Shown here: one piece after another, positions 17,838-25,979 of the stretch
Layout: each line of letters begins with the position of its first letter
How positions within the stretch are numbered: the first letter of the stretch is position 1
DNA from: Winogradskyella schleiferi
GTDB taxonomy: Bacteria > Bacteroidota > Bacteroidia > Flavobacteriales > Flavobacteriaceae
Length of the DNA: 64,000 nucleotides
NCBI RefSeq assembly: GCF_013394655.1
Contig: NZ_CP053351.1
Coordinates: 310,001-374,000 of the forward strand
Reading direction: 5' to 3'
Made by a program: the position numbers and the translations under genes
Notes under the pieces: generated by a model
What the model was told of the DNA's origin: nothing
Seen by the model: only the letters and a program-made list of their open reading frames with translations
The model's database searches: none

Positions 17838-18141
17838 TTTATCATATATACATAGTATGTCTGGAGGCGACAAAGCCTTTGAGCAAAAGTTAATAGGTAT
17901 AATTAAATCTGAATTTCCAGAGGAAAAGAAGGTGTATTTTGATAATATTGAAGCAAAGAACTTCAAACTTACGGCAGAGAATGTTCATAAACTTAAACAT
18001 AAAATTAGTATTTTAGGCCTTGAGAAAAGTTATGGTGTTGCTGTCAATTATGAAAATAATCTCATTGATGGTCAAACGGAAGGTAGAACAGATTTTGAAT
18101 CTATTCTGCAAATCATGACTGATTTTTTAAAGACCTTATAA
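17824..18141 (+). CDS. Histidine phosphotransfer (Hpt) protein
   Basis: A 105-residue all-helical Hpt domain. The phospho-acceptor region is ENVHKLKHKISILGL with His55 as the likely site. His59 replaces the usual Gly after LK. A free Hpt carries phosphate between receivers or from kinases to a distant receiver. Placed between two kinases and the LytTR regulator, it is the expected hub of a branched relay. It overlaps the upstream kinase by 14 bp and lies 9 bp before the LytTR gene. Confidence 0.82.
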   Translation: MEQPNLSYIHSMSGGDKAFEQKLIGIIKSEFPEEKKVYFDNIEAKNFKLTAENVHKLKHKISILGLEKSYGVAVNYENNLIDGQTEGRTDFESILQIMTDFLKTL

Positions 18142-18150
18142 GCTTATTTT

Positions 18151-18867
18151 ATGAATTGTATTATTATCGATGACGAAGCTACGGCTAGAGCTATTATTGG
18201 ACAGCTTTGTACCAATGTTCCTAGTTTAAATTTGTTAGAGGAGTTTCCTAATGCAATGCAAGCCATAAAATATTTGAATTCTAATGCCATTGATTTAATC
18301 TTTTTGGATATCCATATGCCGGATTTTACCGGTTTCGATTTTATAGATACTATTAAAAATCCACCTAAAATTATTCTAACAACATCAGATCCAAATTTTG
18401 CGATTCAAGCTTTTGGTTACGATTGTATTGTTGATTATTTAGTGAAACCAATAACTCCAGAGCGATTTCAAAAAGCGATTGATAAAGCGGAAGCAATTAA
18501 GCCCGCAGCACCAGTTGAAAAGGCAGCATCGTCAAGTCAAGTGGAAACGAGTTCTGGTAATGATCTGTATGTGAATATTGATAGACGTCTTATTAAAATA
18601 GATATCCCAAGTATTTATTTAGTGGAAGCAAAAGGTGACTATATCCAAGTAAAAACTGAAGATAAAAACTACACAGTCCATTCGACACTAAAGAAAATTG
18701 AAGAAAAATTGCCAGATAGTTTGTTCTTAAAAATCCATCGCTCTTATATAATCAATGTCGATAAAATTATTGATATTGAAGACAATAGTGTATTGATTAA
18801 AAAAGATGTGATTCCTGTAAGTCGTTCTAACCGACCAGAATTAATGAAACGTTTGAACTTGCTTTAA
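18151..18867 (+). CDS. LytTR-family response regulator
   Basis: A 238-residue regulator. The receiver (1-115) has Asp7/Asp8, Asp53 (FLDIHMPDFTG), Thr78 and Lys99-Pro. An Ala/Ser-rich linker (115-135) is followed by a LytTR DNA-binding domain (138-238) with the hallmark FLKIHRSYIINVDKI and the ending IPVSRSNRPELMKRL. LytTR proteins bind tandem half-sites with a 21-22 bp period. Such arrays lie before this operon and before at least four other genes in the window, making this the prime candidate regulator. It is the last gene of the operon. Confidence 0.95.
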   Translation: MNCIIIDDEATARAIIGQLCTNVPSLNLLEEFPNAMQAIKYLNSNAIDLIFLDIHMPDFTGFDFIDTIKNPPKIILTTSDPNFAIQAFGYDCIVDYLVKPITPERFQKAIDKAEAIKPAAPVEKAASSSQVETSSGNDLYVNIDRRLIKIDIPSIYLVEAKGDYIQVKTEDKNYTVHSTLKKIEEKLPDSLFLKIHRSYIINVDKIIDIEDNSVLIKKDVIPVSRSNRPELMKRLNLL

Positions 18868-18982
18868 AAGACCTGTACAAACTACATTTTAATTGTTCTA
18901 ATATTCAAAATATTTCTATCATTCAGAGCATTAGCGTAAATTCTCAACAAATTAATCAGTTTCAATAATTTAAAGATTATTT

Positions 18983-19006
18983 GGTCATACTTCCCTCTGA
19001 ATGACA
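18983..19006. repeat. Dispersed 24-bp repeat, left copy of an inverted pair
   Basis: This copy (core CTTCCCTCTGAATGA) is the reverse complement of 21905-21928 with 22 of 24 positions matching. The two copies flank the large T9SS gene. No transposase lies nearby. It looks like an interspersed repeat rather than transposon ends. Confidence 0.6.
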
Positions 19007-19096
19007 AACTGCATTCTATTTTCTGAATAACAGATCAGTCTTTATGGTTTATGACATGTAATTGAGAGCTATAACGAAATCTTAATTCTTAAAAAC

Positions 19097-19185
19097 CATT
19101 CATCGATAGTTAATAGTAAACTAACGCTGATACCTTCGCTTCAAACGAAAACTTCAGAATAAGATCTTGATCCTCGGTATTTTTG
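19097..19185 (+). promoter_or_regulatory. Phased operator and promoter of the large T9SS gene
   Basis: Half-sites CATCGATAG (19101), the degenerate TAACGCTGA (19122) and AAACGAAAA (19143) keep the 21-bp phase. A perfect -7 box TATTTTTG at 19178 is 35 bp after the third. The first half-site, with its CATTCATCGATAGTTA context, is the best match. The middle one is weak. Confidence 0.5.
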
Positions 19186-19209
19186 TTTCAGAATCACATA
19201 ATAATTACG

Positions 19210-21816
19210 ATGATGAATACAATTTACACTATTAAAAATCAATTAATTTTAGTCTTAGCACTAGTATTAAGTTTCAGCACACTAGGACAAGAGGCTATTC
19301 CTTTTAATTGTGATTATAATGCTTATTTATTTCAGTATAATGATGTCTATGCCATTGACTTAGCCTCTGGAAATTCTTATCAAGTAGCGCAAGATGTAAC
19401 ACCTGGAGATATTAATGCCACAGCCTATAATCCTGCAGACGGATTTATTTGGGGTTCACTAAAATCTCCAGCTAAGACAATAGTTAGAATTGGTAAAGAT
19501 TTTAGCACAACAACTTTTTATATAGATGAATTACCGACCAACAATCGTTATGTTGGTGATGTAAGTTCAGATGGTATCTATTACTTAAAAGGAAGCGGAA
19601 CAACATATTATAAAATAGACTTAGATCCAGCGTCTACTAACTATAAGCAACACCAATCTACAGAAACTTTATCTCAAAATATAAGTATTCATGATTGGGC
19701 TTTTAACGCTGTGGATGGTCAGATTTATGCTGTGGCGAAAAGTTCAAATATCTTATATAGGATAAATCCTGAAAATGGGCAAGTTGCCGCTTTAGGAGAG
19801 GTACCAATTTTATCTGGTTTGAGTTATACTTATGGAGCTGTTTATTTTGACAACGAAGGTCGTTTTTATATCTCTGCAAATGAAACAGGAACCATATACG
19901 CTATCCAAGCAGTTCAAACCGTAGAAACAGTAGCAGATATTGAATCTAACCTTTTTGCTTTTGGGCCTTCGAGCGCAAGTAATGACGGAGCGCGTTGCCC
20001 AACAGCACCAGTTTTACAAGAAATTTGTGATAATGGTATTGATGATGATGGTGATGGATTAATAGATTGTGAAGACCCATCATGTTCAGGTTTTGGAATG
20101 TGTGATGTTATAGCACCGCCAACATCCAGCTCTAATGCTGGTGGATTAGAAAGTAACAATAGATTATCTGAGCAAATCAATGCACGTAATTTTAAAAGAG
20201 CAAAAACAGGTTACAAATTTGATGCGGCAAGAGCACCACGAGCAATAAAGGGAATGCGCTACGCAAGTAGAAATTCAAATTCAAATTTCACCTTGCAGGA
20301 TTTTGTGCCACTTGAATCCATTAATGAAGATGAGGCTGTAGAAGCATCACCCTCAGATTTAATAGGCATAACAAATGCTACTGAAATCTATGCTTTAGAT
20401 TATTTAAAGAACGGAACTTCGGTTGCTTCAGTGTTAGCTTTAAAAACAGAAAACGGTGTATATGAGCATACGAAGTATATCTGTGATCGTTTATTGGGAG
20501 CGGAGTTAATTTCAGTATCTACCATAGATATTAATGGGCAGCAGTTTATAAAATCGATTATTAGAAACGAAGATGGTACGTATGAGTTTGTATTAAGCCT
20601 TTCAGCTAAAGTGATTAATAATGATACTAATTTTGCTATAGAAAGCCATTGGAATTTAGATCAATACGAAGAAAATGTCACATTTTATAATTTCCAGATT
20701 TGGTCTAATACCATAGATGATTTGTACACCTTAGGACAAGAAGTACTAAATCTATTAACTATAGAAAAGCCTATAACGAGTTATAATAACTCTACACCAC
20801 CAACTGTCTTTGTGAGAAAAGGAGGCTATACCAATGGAGGGTTAGATCTCCAGATTATAAATACAAATGGAACAGAGAGTGTTACCTTAAACGCTGGTTA
20901 CAGAACAACAGAAACGGAAGCTTTTGGCAACCTTAATTCTACCATTAATCTAAACGGAAATTACATCACCAATGTGAGAGTAGATACAGGAAACCTTTTT
21001 GATATAGGCTTTAGAATTGGTGATGGCGTGGCAACACCAGACGATCTATTTATGTCCGATGGTCCTTGGGGAATTGACGCTTCACAAGAAGGGACAGATG
21101 TTAGTCTGTATAATGTTACTACAAATACCACTGAGTATGAAACTTCGGACTTTCCAATAGAGCGAAATGTAGTATTAGAAGCAATTACTGACAGCTATGT
21201 AGCGACCTATAGAGCATTAACACCAAGATTTAAAGCTGTAGATGTTACAGATTACAACAGTTTTAAATTTGATGCCAGTGGTACAGGTCAGTTAGAAATT
21301 ACATTTGTAAAGGAAAGTATTACTAATTGGGAAGCACAGTATAAAACAACGGTTAGCTTAATCGGTACATCGCAGGAATTCACAGTAGAGTTTGGAGATT
21401 TACAAAACAATACCACTGAGATGGCAGAATTAAATGATGTAGTTACTATAGTCTTTACAATGGTGGCTGAAAATGGAACCTTGACATCAAAATCATTACA
21501 CTTAAATCAATTACGTTTCTCACAAAGCAGTGCGTTGTCCGTAAGTGATATTGAAACAGAAGTAGCAACATTATCTGTCTATCCTAACCCAATGACAACA
21601 AAAGCTACTCTGAATTTTACAATGCAGAAAAGTGAATCCGTACAATTTGTAATGTATAATCAGTTAGGTAAGCAAATACAATCTAAAACTTATAATGCTG
21701 TACAAGGTAGAAACAGCATCACTATAAATAGAGGCAACTTAAGCTCTGGCTTATACTTCTGTAAAATCGTTAATAATCAGAATAATTTTTATCCCTTAAA
21801 ATTGATTGTTAATTAA
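19210..21816 (+). CDS. Large T9SS-secreted surface protein, propeller-like N-terminal region
   Basis: An 868-residue exported protein with a signal peptide ending STLGQ. Residues 35-260 form a run of propeller-like repeats of the DUF6923 kind (FQYNDVYAIDLASGNSY, YYKIDLDP, LYRINPENGQ). An acidic Ca-binding-like insert follows (CDNGIDDDGDGLIDCEDPSC), then a beta-rich middle (330-790), and a Por sorting tail (LSVYPNPMTTKA ... GLYFCKIVNN). It should reach the cell surface through T9SS, probably as an adhesin or matrix protein. ATG 19210 is chosen because an upstream TTG at 19183 lies in the -7 box. It stands directly after the LytTR regulator with an operator of the same type. Confidence 0.8.
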   Translation: MMNTIYTIKNQLILVLALVLSFSTLGQEAIPFNCDYNAYLFQYNDVYAIDLASGNSYQVAQDVTPGDINATAYNPADGFIWGSLKSPAKTIVRIGKDFSTTTFYIDELPTNNRYVGDVSSDGIYYLKGSGTTYYKIDLDPASTNYKQHQSTETLSQNISIHDWAFNAVDGQIYAVAKSSNILYRINPENGQVAALGEVPILSGLSYTYGAVYFDNEGRFYISANETGTIYAIQAVQTVETVADIESNLFAFGPSSASNDGARCPTAPVLQEICDNGIDDDGDGLIDCEDPSCSGFGMCDVIAPPTSSSNAGGLESNNRLSEQINARNFKRAKTGYKFDAARAPRAIKGMRYASRNSNSNFTLQDFVPLESINEDEAVEASPSDLIGITNATEIYALDYLKNGTSVASVLALKTENGVYEHTKYICDRLLGAELISVSTIDINGQQFIKSIIRNEDGTYEFVLSLSAKVINNDTNFAIESHWNLDQYEENVTFYNFQIWSNTIDDLYTLGQEVLNLLTIEKPITSYNNSTPPTVFVRKGGYTNGGLDLQIINTNGTESVTLNAGYRTTETEAFGNLNSTINLNGNYITNVRVDTGNLFDIGFRIGDGVATPDDLFMSDGPWGIDASQEGTDVSLYNVTTNTTEYETSDFPIERNVVLEAITDSYVATYRALTPRFKAVDVTDYNSFKFDASGTGQLEITFVKESITNWEAQYKTTVSLIGTSQEFTVEFGDLQNNTTEMAELNDVVTIVFTMVAENGTLTSKSLHLNQLRFSQSSALSVSDIETEVATLSVYPNPMTTKATLNFTMQKSESVQFVMYNQLGKQIQSKTYNAVQGRNSITINRGNLSSGLYFCKIVNNQNNFYPLKLIVN

Positions 21817-21840
21817 TGACCCTTGGTTAATTCCTTATGT

Positions 21841-21878
21841 AATAGGCAAAAGCGAAAGCTTTTGCCTATTGTTTTTTT
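21841..21878 (+). terminator. Strong intrinsic terminator
   Basis: A perfect 13-bp stem (21841-21853 with 21858-21870), a GAAA tetraloop and a run of seven T. It lies 24 bp after the stop of the T9SS gene. Confidence 0.95.
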
Positions 21879-21904
21879 GTAGTATACACATAAAATATTC
21901 GAAA

Positions 21905-21928
21905 TGTCATTCAGAGGGAAGCATGATC
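21905..21928. repeat. Dispersed 24-bp repeat, right copy of an inverted pair
   Basis: TGTCATTCAGAGGGAAGCAT plus ATC matches the complement of 18983-19006 at 22 of 24 positions. It lies just after the terminator. Confidence 0.6.
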
Positions 21929-22109
21929 GAAGAATCTACCTAACACCATAGCCTTTAATCTATCAAACACTCTTCCTTGTGCTCTGAACGAGAGTAAGTT
22001 TACCTTTGATTTTAAGGTGATTTGGGTTTTAATTGTATATTTATGAAGAGATTACTTATGATGCAAATTTCTTAGTAGATATAGTTAATACTACGTATAT
22101 ACAGTTTTT

Positions 22110-22337
22110 ATGAATGATGTACCCGTAAGCGCAATAATAATTATTGTCTTGATTTGCACTATAGCAGCGATTACTATTGGGTATAAAATACAAAAGACAA
22201 CTTTAATAATTTCTTATTTAAATACGGTTACTGTGATAGGCATATTTTGTTTTTTTGCCTTTACTAGTCCAAGTATAAAACAATATAATTTTGAATTTAG
22301 AGAATTATTAGTAATATGTATGGAAACTTGTATTTAA
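22110..22337 (+). CDS. Small membrane protein, 75 aa
   Basis: Two predicted membrane helices (about residues 6-24 and 32-52) and a short hydrophilic end. No family is recognised. The frame ends within the start of a second tiny membrane ORF (22-bp overlap), which in turn shares a base with the secreted-protein gene. Such coupled overlaps argue for a real three-gene cassette despite the lack of known domains. The three products may form one envelope complex. Confidence 0.5.
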   Translation: MNDVPVSAIIIIVLICTIAAITIGYKIQKTTLIISYLNTVTVIGIFCFFAFTSPSIKQYNFEFRELLVICMETCI

Positions 22338-22480
22338 TAGTCGCTTTCTGCTCTATAATTGGTTTTCATAATAAGATCTATGTAAAAGTCCTAAATTTTA
22401 TTGGATTTGGAATTCATTTATTGACTACAATAGGAATGTTATATTATATGCTATCATTCAAATTTGAGAAACTTTTTTAA
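22316..22480 (+). CDS. Very small membrane protein, 54 aa
   Basis: ATG at 22316 opens 54 codons (MYGNLYLIVAFCSIIGF ... FKFEKLF) with two hydrophobic segments (about 4-17 and 26-46). Its TAA shares a base with the next ATG (TAATG at 22478-22482), the usual sign of translational coupling. It overlaps the 75-aa ORF by 22 bp in another frame. No homologue is recognised. Confidence 0.5.
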   Translation: MYGNLYLIVAFCSIIGFHNKIYVKVLNFIGFGIHLLTTIGMLYYMLSFKFEKLF

Positions 22481-23178
22481 TGATACATCGCCTAATTAAG
22501 AAAGTTTCAGAAGTTAATTTATTGATTATACTATTTGTATTTATTTATTTTACTGGATATGCACAATCGGACAATGACGTGATAAACAGTTCTATAATAA
22601 TACCTTTAAAAATTGGAAAAAATCCTAATACGCTATTTGAGAAACTAGTTATAGAACCTGCCAATCTATTTATTCAATCCAATACATTAAATAACAACTC
22701 ACCACATATTCAACTAGAATTAAATTTATATGAAAATAACACTAAATACTCTACTTTTCTTTGGTGCTATGATGTGTCTAATGAAAGTGAAAAAGTAAAC
22801 TATCCAAAAGCATATCAAAACTATTCTTTTACATTAGAAATTAGTAAAAAGGAAGTTGCGTTAGTTGTGGAAAAATTAGACTTTGGAAAAACAATGTTTA
22901 TTGATTTTGGGCAAACAGCTGTTATTGGTAACCTTGAAATTCAGTTCGCAGACTACATTGGAGAACGGTCAGAGGATATAAATGGAAATCAGACAGATGC
23001 CTTTAATTATTATACTATTTTATTGTCAGTAGGAGGTGAACAGAAAACGGTGTCATTTATGTCACTAAATAAGCATAAAGATAAGAAACTAATTATAGAA
23101 TGGAAAAATTATAAAATTTCGATTTTAGAAGATTCGGAAAAAGCATTAAAGCTAATCGTGGGCAAAAACAATTCTTAA
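22480..23178 (+). CDS. Secreted protein of unknown function
   Basis: A 232-residue protein with an N-terminal hydrophobic signal (LLIILFVFIYFTGYAQ, cleavage after about residue 29). A beta-rich soluble domain follows, with conserved-looking VIGNLEIQFADYIGERSEDI. A lipid anchor and sorting tail are absent, so a periplasmic location is expected. It is the third gene of the coupled cassette starting at 22110. Base composition is more AT-rich than its neighbours, which hints at a later acquisition. Function not recognised. Confidence 0.6.
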   Translation: MIHRLIKKVSEVNLLIILFVFIYFTGYAQSDNDVINSSIIIPLKIGKNPNTLFEKLVIEPANLFIQSNTLNNNSPHIQLELNLYENNTKYSTFLWCYDVSNESEKVNYPKAYQNYSFTLEISKKEVALVVEKLDFGKTMFIDFGQTAVIGNLEIQFADYIGERSEDINGNQTDAFNYYTILLSVGGEQKTVSFMSLNKHKDKKLIIEWKNYKISILEDSEKALKLIVGKNNS

Positions 23179-23212
23179 ATACTATAGGAAATACCGTGCA
23201 CAATTAATTTTT

Positions 23213-23347
23213 TGGCGTCCGTTGTTGTTTACTAAATTAGTTGCTGTAACACGCTATTTACTACACAAACACATTACTCAAAAGAAGGTAAAAGAACATC
23301 AGCAAACTTCGATAGGAATTGCAAGACTACAACAACTAATGATTTAA
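23213..23347 (+). pseudogene. Possible remnant of a coding sequence
   Basis: A 44-codon open stretch (WRPLLFTKLVAVTRYLLHKH ...) ends at TAA 23345-23347 and has protein-like composition, but it has no start codon and no ribosome site. It may be the tail of a gene lost by deletion. The parent family is not recognised and this may be chance. Confidence 0.25.
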
Positions 23348-23469
23348 TTAGGAGCTTTAAGTGTTATTTATTACCAAGGATTATAAATGCTGAATCTCTT
23401 GAAAAGGCTAAAGGCTGATTAATTTATTGTTATTATTCAGGATTATTACTACCTCTCAAAAACCACTTT

Positions 23470-25512
23470 CTATAAAAACAGCCACTTAAACCGTAACCCA
23501 ATTTCAGTAAACGTAAAACCAGCAGCAGTAGCTGAAGCAATATTACTATGCGTACCATACAAATTTAATAAACTACGCTCTGAGAATTTATAGCCTAACG
23601 CGCCTTGGAAACGGTAGGTACTTTGTTTTTCATCGTCTTCAATAAATTGATAACCATAAGCAGCCGTTAAATTATAAAACCATGATTTAGGTTTGGCACT
23701 GTCTTCATTTTTAATGACATTCATAAATACTTCATACACATTGAACTTTTCAGGACTAAAGTAAATAGTAGGCACTTGTTCCTTAAACGTAATGTATTGG
23801 TAATTAACACCCACTTTTAGAGCTGGTTTTGGTAATAAGTTATAGTAAAGAGAGGTGAATAATAGGTTTCTTTTATTACCATCGTTTTGAGAGGTGTGCA
23901 TCAATTGTGTAAACCAACCCAAGTTAAAATTAGTCCCTAAATTATAATTAGCGTAATAATTGTTTTGTACTAATTCTCTATCTAAGAGATCAGCATTAAA
24001 ACTTTCAATCTGTCTTTTGTAACCAATATCTAAGGTTTGTAATTTAAAAGATTTAATGTTAAAAGAAAGATCGGTTAGCAGTTGCGTATAATCTTCAGAT
24101 TCTGCTTTCGCGGACGTCATACCTGCAGTGCCTTTAAAGGTAATGCTTGGTATTAATTTATAAGATAAACCTAAAGAAAGATTGTTAGAGGTAGCACTAT
24201 TGTTAGTGATGGTATTATTGGTGGTTCGGTAATTGTAGTTTCCTAAAATGGCTAACTTAGTAGACAATGGAAACACAACATTACTATTAAATGAAAAGGC
24301 TTTATTGTCGCCATTATCAAACGTATGTGATGCGCTAGATTCCAAATATGGGGCAAAGCTATTGTTTAATTGGTTAATAAAGTTAGTGGCATCTTTTTGG
24401 TTATCGTAAAACTTTAACGTGTTTTCTGCTGAAGTATAAGCCTCGTCTGTATAGCCTAAGGCTTTAAGAACATTGGCTTTTCCGAGGTTACCATCAAAAG
24501 ACGTGCTGTCGTTTTCTAATATCTGGTTGTAATCGGTTAAACTCTTTTTGAAATTACTTTTGTAAATGTTTAAAGTTGCTCGTAATGCTAAGACCCAGTT
24601 TTTATTTGGATTTTCAGTGATTAAAGTATCAATTAAGTTGGTAGCTGCCTTAAATTTTTTATTCCAGATTAATGCTTGTGCATAACGTTCTGTGGTTTGT
24701 TTCGTAATGTTTTGGTCTGTGTTCTCGTTAAGACTGTTATAAGCTTGAGTACTTAGACCTAAAGCTTTCTTTTCTTTACCATTAAGATGTTCTACTAAAG
24801 CCAAACCGTTTTGGGCAATAATTTTATGTTCTGGTTGTTCTGCTAACCTATTATATATTGATTTGGCACTGTCTAGTTTGTTCCAAATTAAATAGAGATT
24901 GGCTAAATTGAGTAATGTGTCTTTATCGTCTCCGAAGATTTCGAGATTTTTGGTTAAAAGTATTTCAGCTTTATCGTAGTTCTGCGCTTGTTGGTTTTGA
25001 TAGGCATAACCTAAGTAAATATATTTTTTAGAAATCATGGCATTTGGGTTTCCTGGTGACACCTCTAAAGCGTTATTGACCATAGTTAAGGCATCTTCGT
25101 ATGCTTTTAAATTTGATAGCGTGTTCGCATAACCCAAAAGAGCGGCAAAACTTTTTGGATCCTCAGCAACTAAAGCTTTATAATAGACTCTAGCAGCTTT
25201 AAAGTTGTTGTTCCATAATAAGGACTCTCCGTAATTTAGTTTGACTTCAAAATCATTTGGGTAATCTTTCAATAAGTCCGTGAATAAATCATTCGCTTCT
25301 TGTGCTTTTCCATTAAGTCCTATAGCACGTCCATAACAAAGTCTTGCGGTTTTATTATCTGGATAGTCTTTTAGAATTGTACTAAAGAAGGATTCTGCTT
25401 GTGCATACTTTCCGGTTTCTAAGTAGGTAAATCCTTTTTTCATGTCTTGAGCCGTTGCGCTAAATACAAATAAAAAAGCAGTACTATAAATAAGTGATTT
25501 TAAGGTCTTCAT
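23470..25512 (-). CDS. TPR-repeat outer-membrane protein, polysaccharide-exporter-like
   Basis: A 680-residue protein with a signal peptide (cleavage after SATAQ), about ten tetratricopeptide repeats (residues 22-370), and a C-terminal beta-barrel of about 300 residues ending in an aromatic strand (GLRFKWLFL). TPR plus barrel is the plan of PgaA, BcsC and AlgK/E-type exopolysaccharide export proteins. The YFSPEKFNVYEV element resembles the barrel part of that class. It reads divergently from the STAS-flippase operon. A role in exporting the polysaccharide made here is likely but inferred. Confidence 0.75.
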   Translation of the reverse strand: MKTLKSLIYSTAFLFVFSATAQDMKKGFTYLETGKYAQAESFFSTILKDYPDNKTARLCYGRAIGLNGKAQEANDLFTDLLKDYPNDFEVKLNYGESLLWNNNFKAARVYYKALVAEDPKSFAALLGYANTLSNLKAYEDALTMVNNALEVSPGNPNAMISKKYIYLGYAYQNQQAQNYDKAEILLTKNLEIFGDDKDTLLNLANLYLIWNKLDSAKSIYNRLAEQPEHKIIAQNGLALVEHLNGKEKKALGLSTQAYNSLNENTDQNITKQTTERYAQALIWNKKFKAATNLIDTLITENPNKNWVLALRATLNIYKSNFKKSLTDYNQILENDSTSFDGNLGKANVLKALGYTDEAYTSAENTLKFYDNQKDATNFINQLNNSFAPYLESSASHTFDNGDNKAFSFNSNVVFPLSTKLAILGNYNYRTTNNTITNNSATSNNLSLGLSYKLIPSITFKGTAGMTSAKAESEDYTQLLTDLSFNIKSFKLQTLDIGYKRQIESFNADLLDRELVQNNYYANYNLGTNFNLGWFTQLMHTSQNDGNKRNLLFTSLYYNLLPKPALKVGVNYQYITFKEQVPTIYFSPEKFNVYEVFMNVIKNEDSAKPKSWFYNLTAAYGYQFIEDDEKQSTYRFQGALGYKFSERSLLNLYGTHSNIASATAAGFTFTEIGLRFKWLFL

Positions 25513-25558
25513 TTTTGTTTCATTTTACTTACTGCAAGTTACGGTGCGTTGTCCCTCC

Positions 25559-25626
25559 ATTCATCTACAGCAATCTACCAACCATCGAAATAGAATGCTC
25601 ATACATGGAAATGCGTCAGATATTTG
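25559..25626 (+). promoter_or_regulatory. Phased operator between the exporter gene and the STAS-flippase operon
   Basis: Half-sites CATCTACAG (25562) and CATCGAAAT (25583) are 21 bp apart. A -7-like GATATTTG at 25619 lies 36 bp after the second. On the other strand, TAACTTGC (25541-25534) can serve the exporter gene, so the site could control both directions. The context CATTCATCTACAGCAATCTA is shared with the site at 34444. Confidence 0.65.
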
Positions 25627-25667
25627 CGTCAGATTTAAAACAATAACCATTAAAAAATAATCAATTT

Positions 25668-25949
25668 ATGGCACTTACAATTAAAGAAAAAAACAACGTA
25701 TTTACAGTAGAAGGATCAATCAATGCATCAACAGCAAGACACTTTCAATCGCATTTTCAAATGCTATTAAACACCTTTGGAGAATTAACAATTGATATTG
25801 AAAATGTATCGGAAATTGATAAAAACGGATTAGCCGCTATAAAAGTTTTATATGAAAATGCATTAAGTAAGAACAGAGCCTTTTTTATTCTAGGTACTGG
25901 TTGTAAAGACACCTATGATGAATTTAGATATTCAGTTATTGCAGCCTAA
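25668..25949 (+). CDS. STAS-domain protein, likely non-phosphorylatable
   Basis: A 93-residue single STAS domain of the anti-sigma-factor-antagonist fold (LTIDIENVSEIDKNGLAAIKV). In SpoIIAA-like proteins a Ser in the DSSGL loop is phosphorylated. Here the loop is IDKNGL with Asn, so the classical switch is absent. It opens the flippase operon, with 30 bp to the next gene, and has a paralogue at 38556. A scaffold or regulatory role in polysaccharide assembly is plausible. No kinase or phosphatase partner is seen. Confidence 0.85.
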   Translation: MALTIKEKNNVFTVEGSINASTARHFQSHFQMLLNTFGELTIDIENVSEIDKNGLAAIKVLYENALSKNRAFFILGTGCKDTYDEFRYSVIAA

Positions 25950-25979
25950 AAAACACTCTAAATACAAAACCGAAATATC

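Larger units (their letters stand above)
18868..19209. other. Intergenic region with a dispersed repeat and an operator
   Basis: About 340 bp hold no gene. They contain a 24-bp repeat (18983-19006) inverted relative to 21905-21928, and the phased operator and promoter of the T9SS gene. Confidence 0.6.

Noticed and set aside
18983..21928. Composite transposon around the T9SS gene
   Set aside because: The inverted 24-bp repeats are not accompanied by a transposase or target duplication, and similar short repeats are scattered elsewhere.
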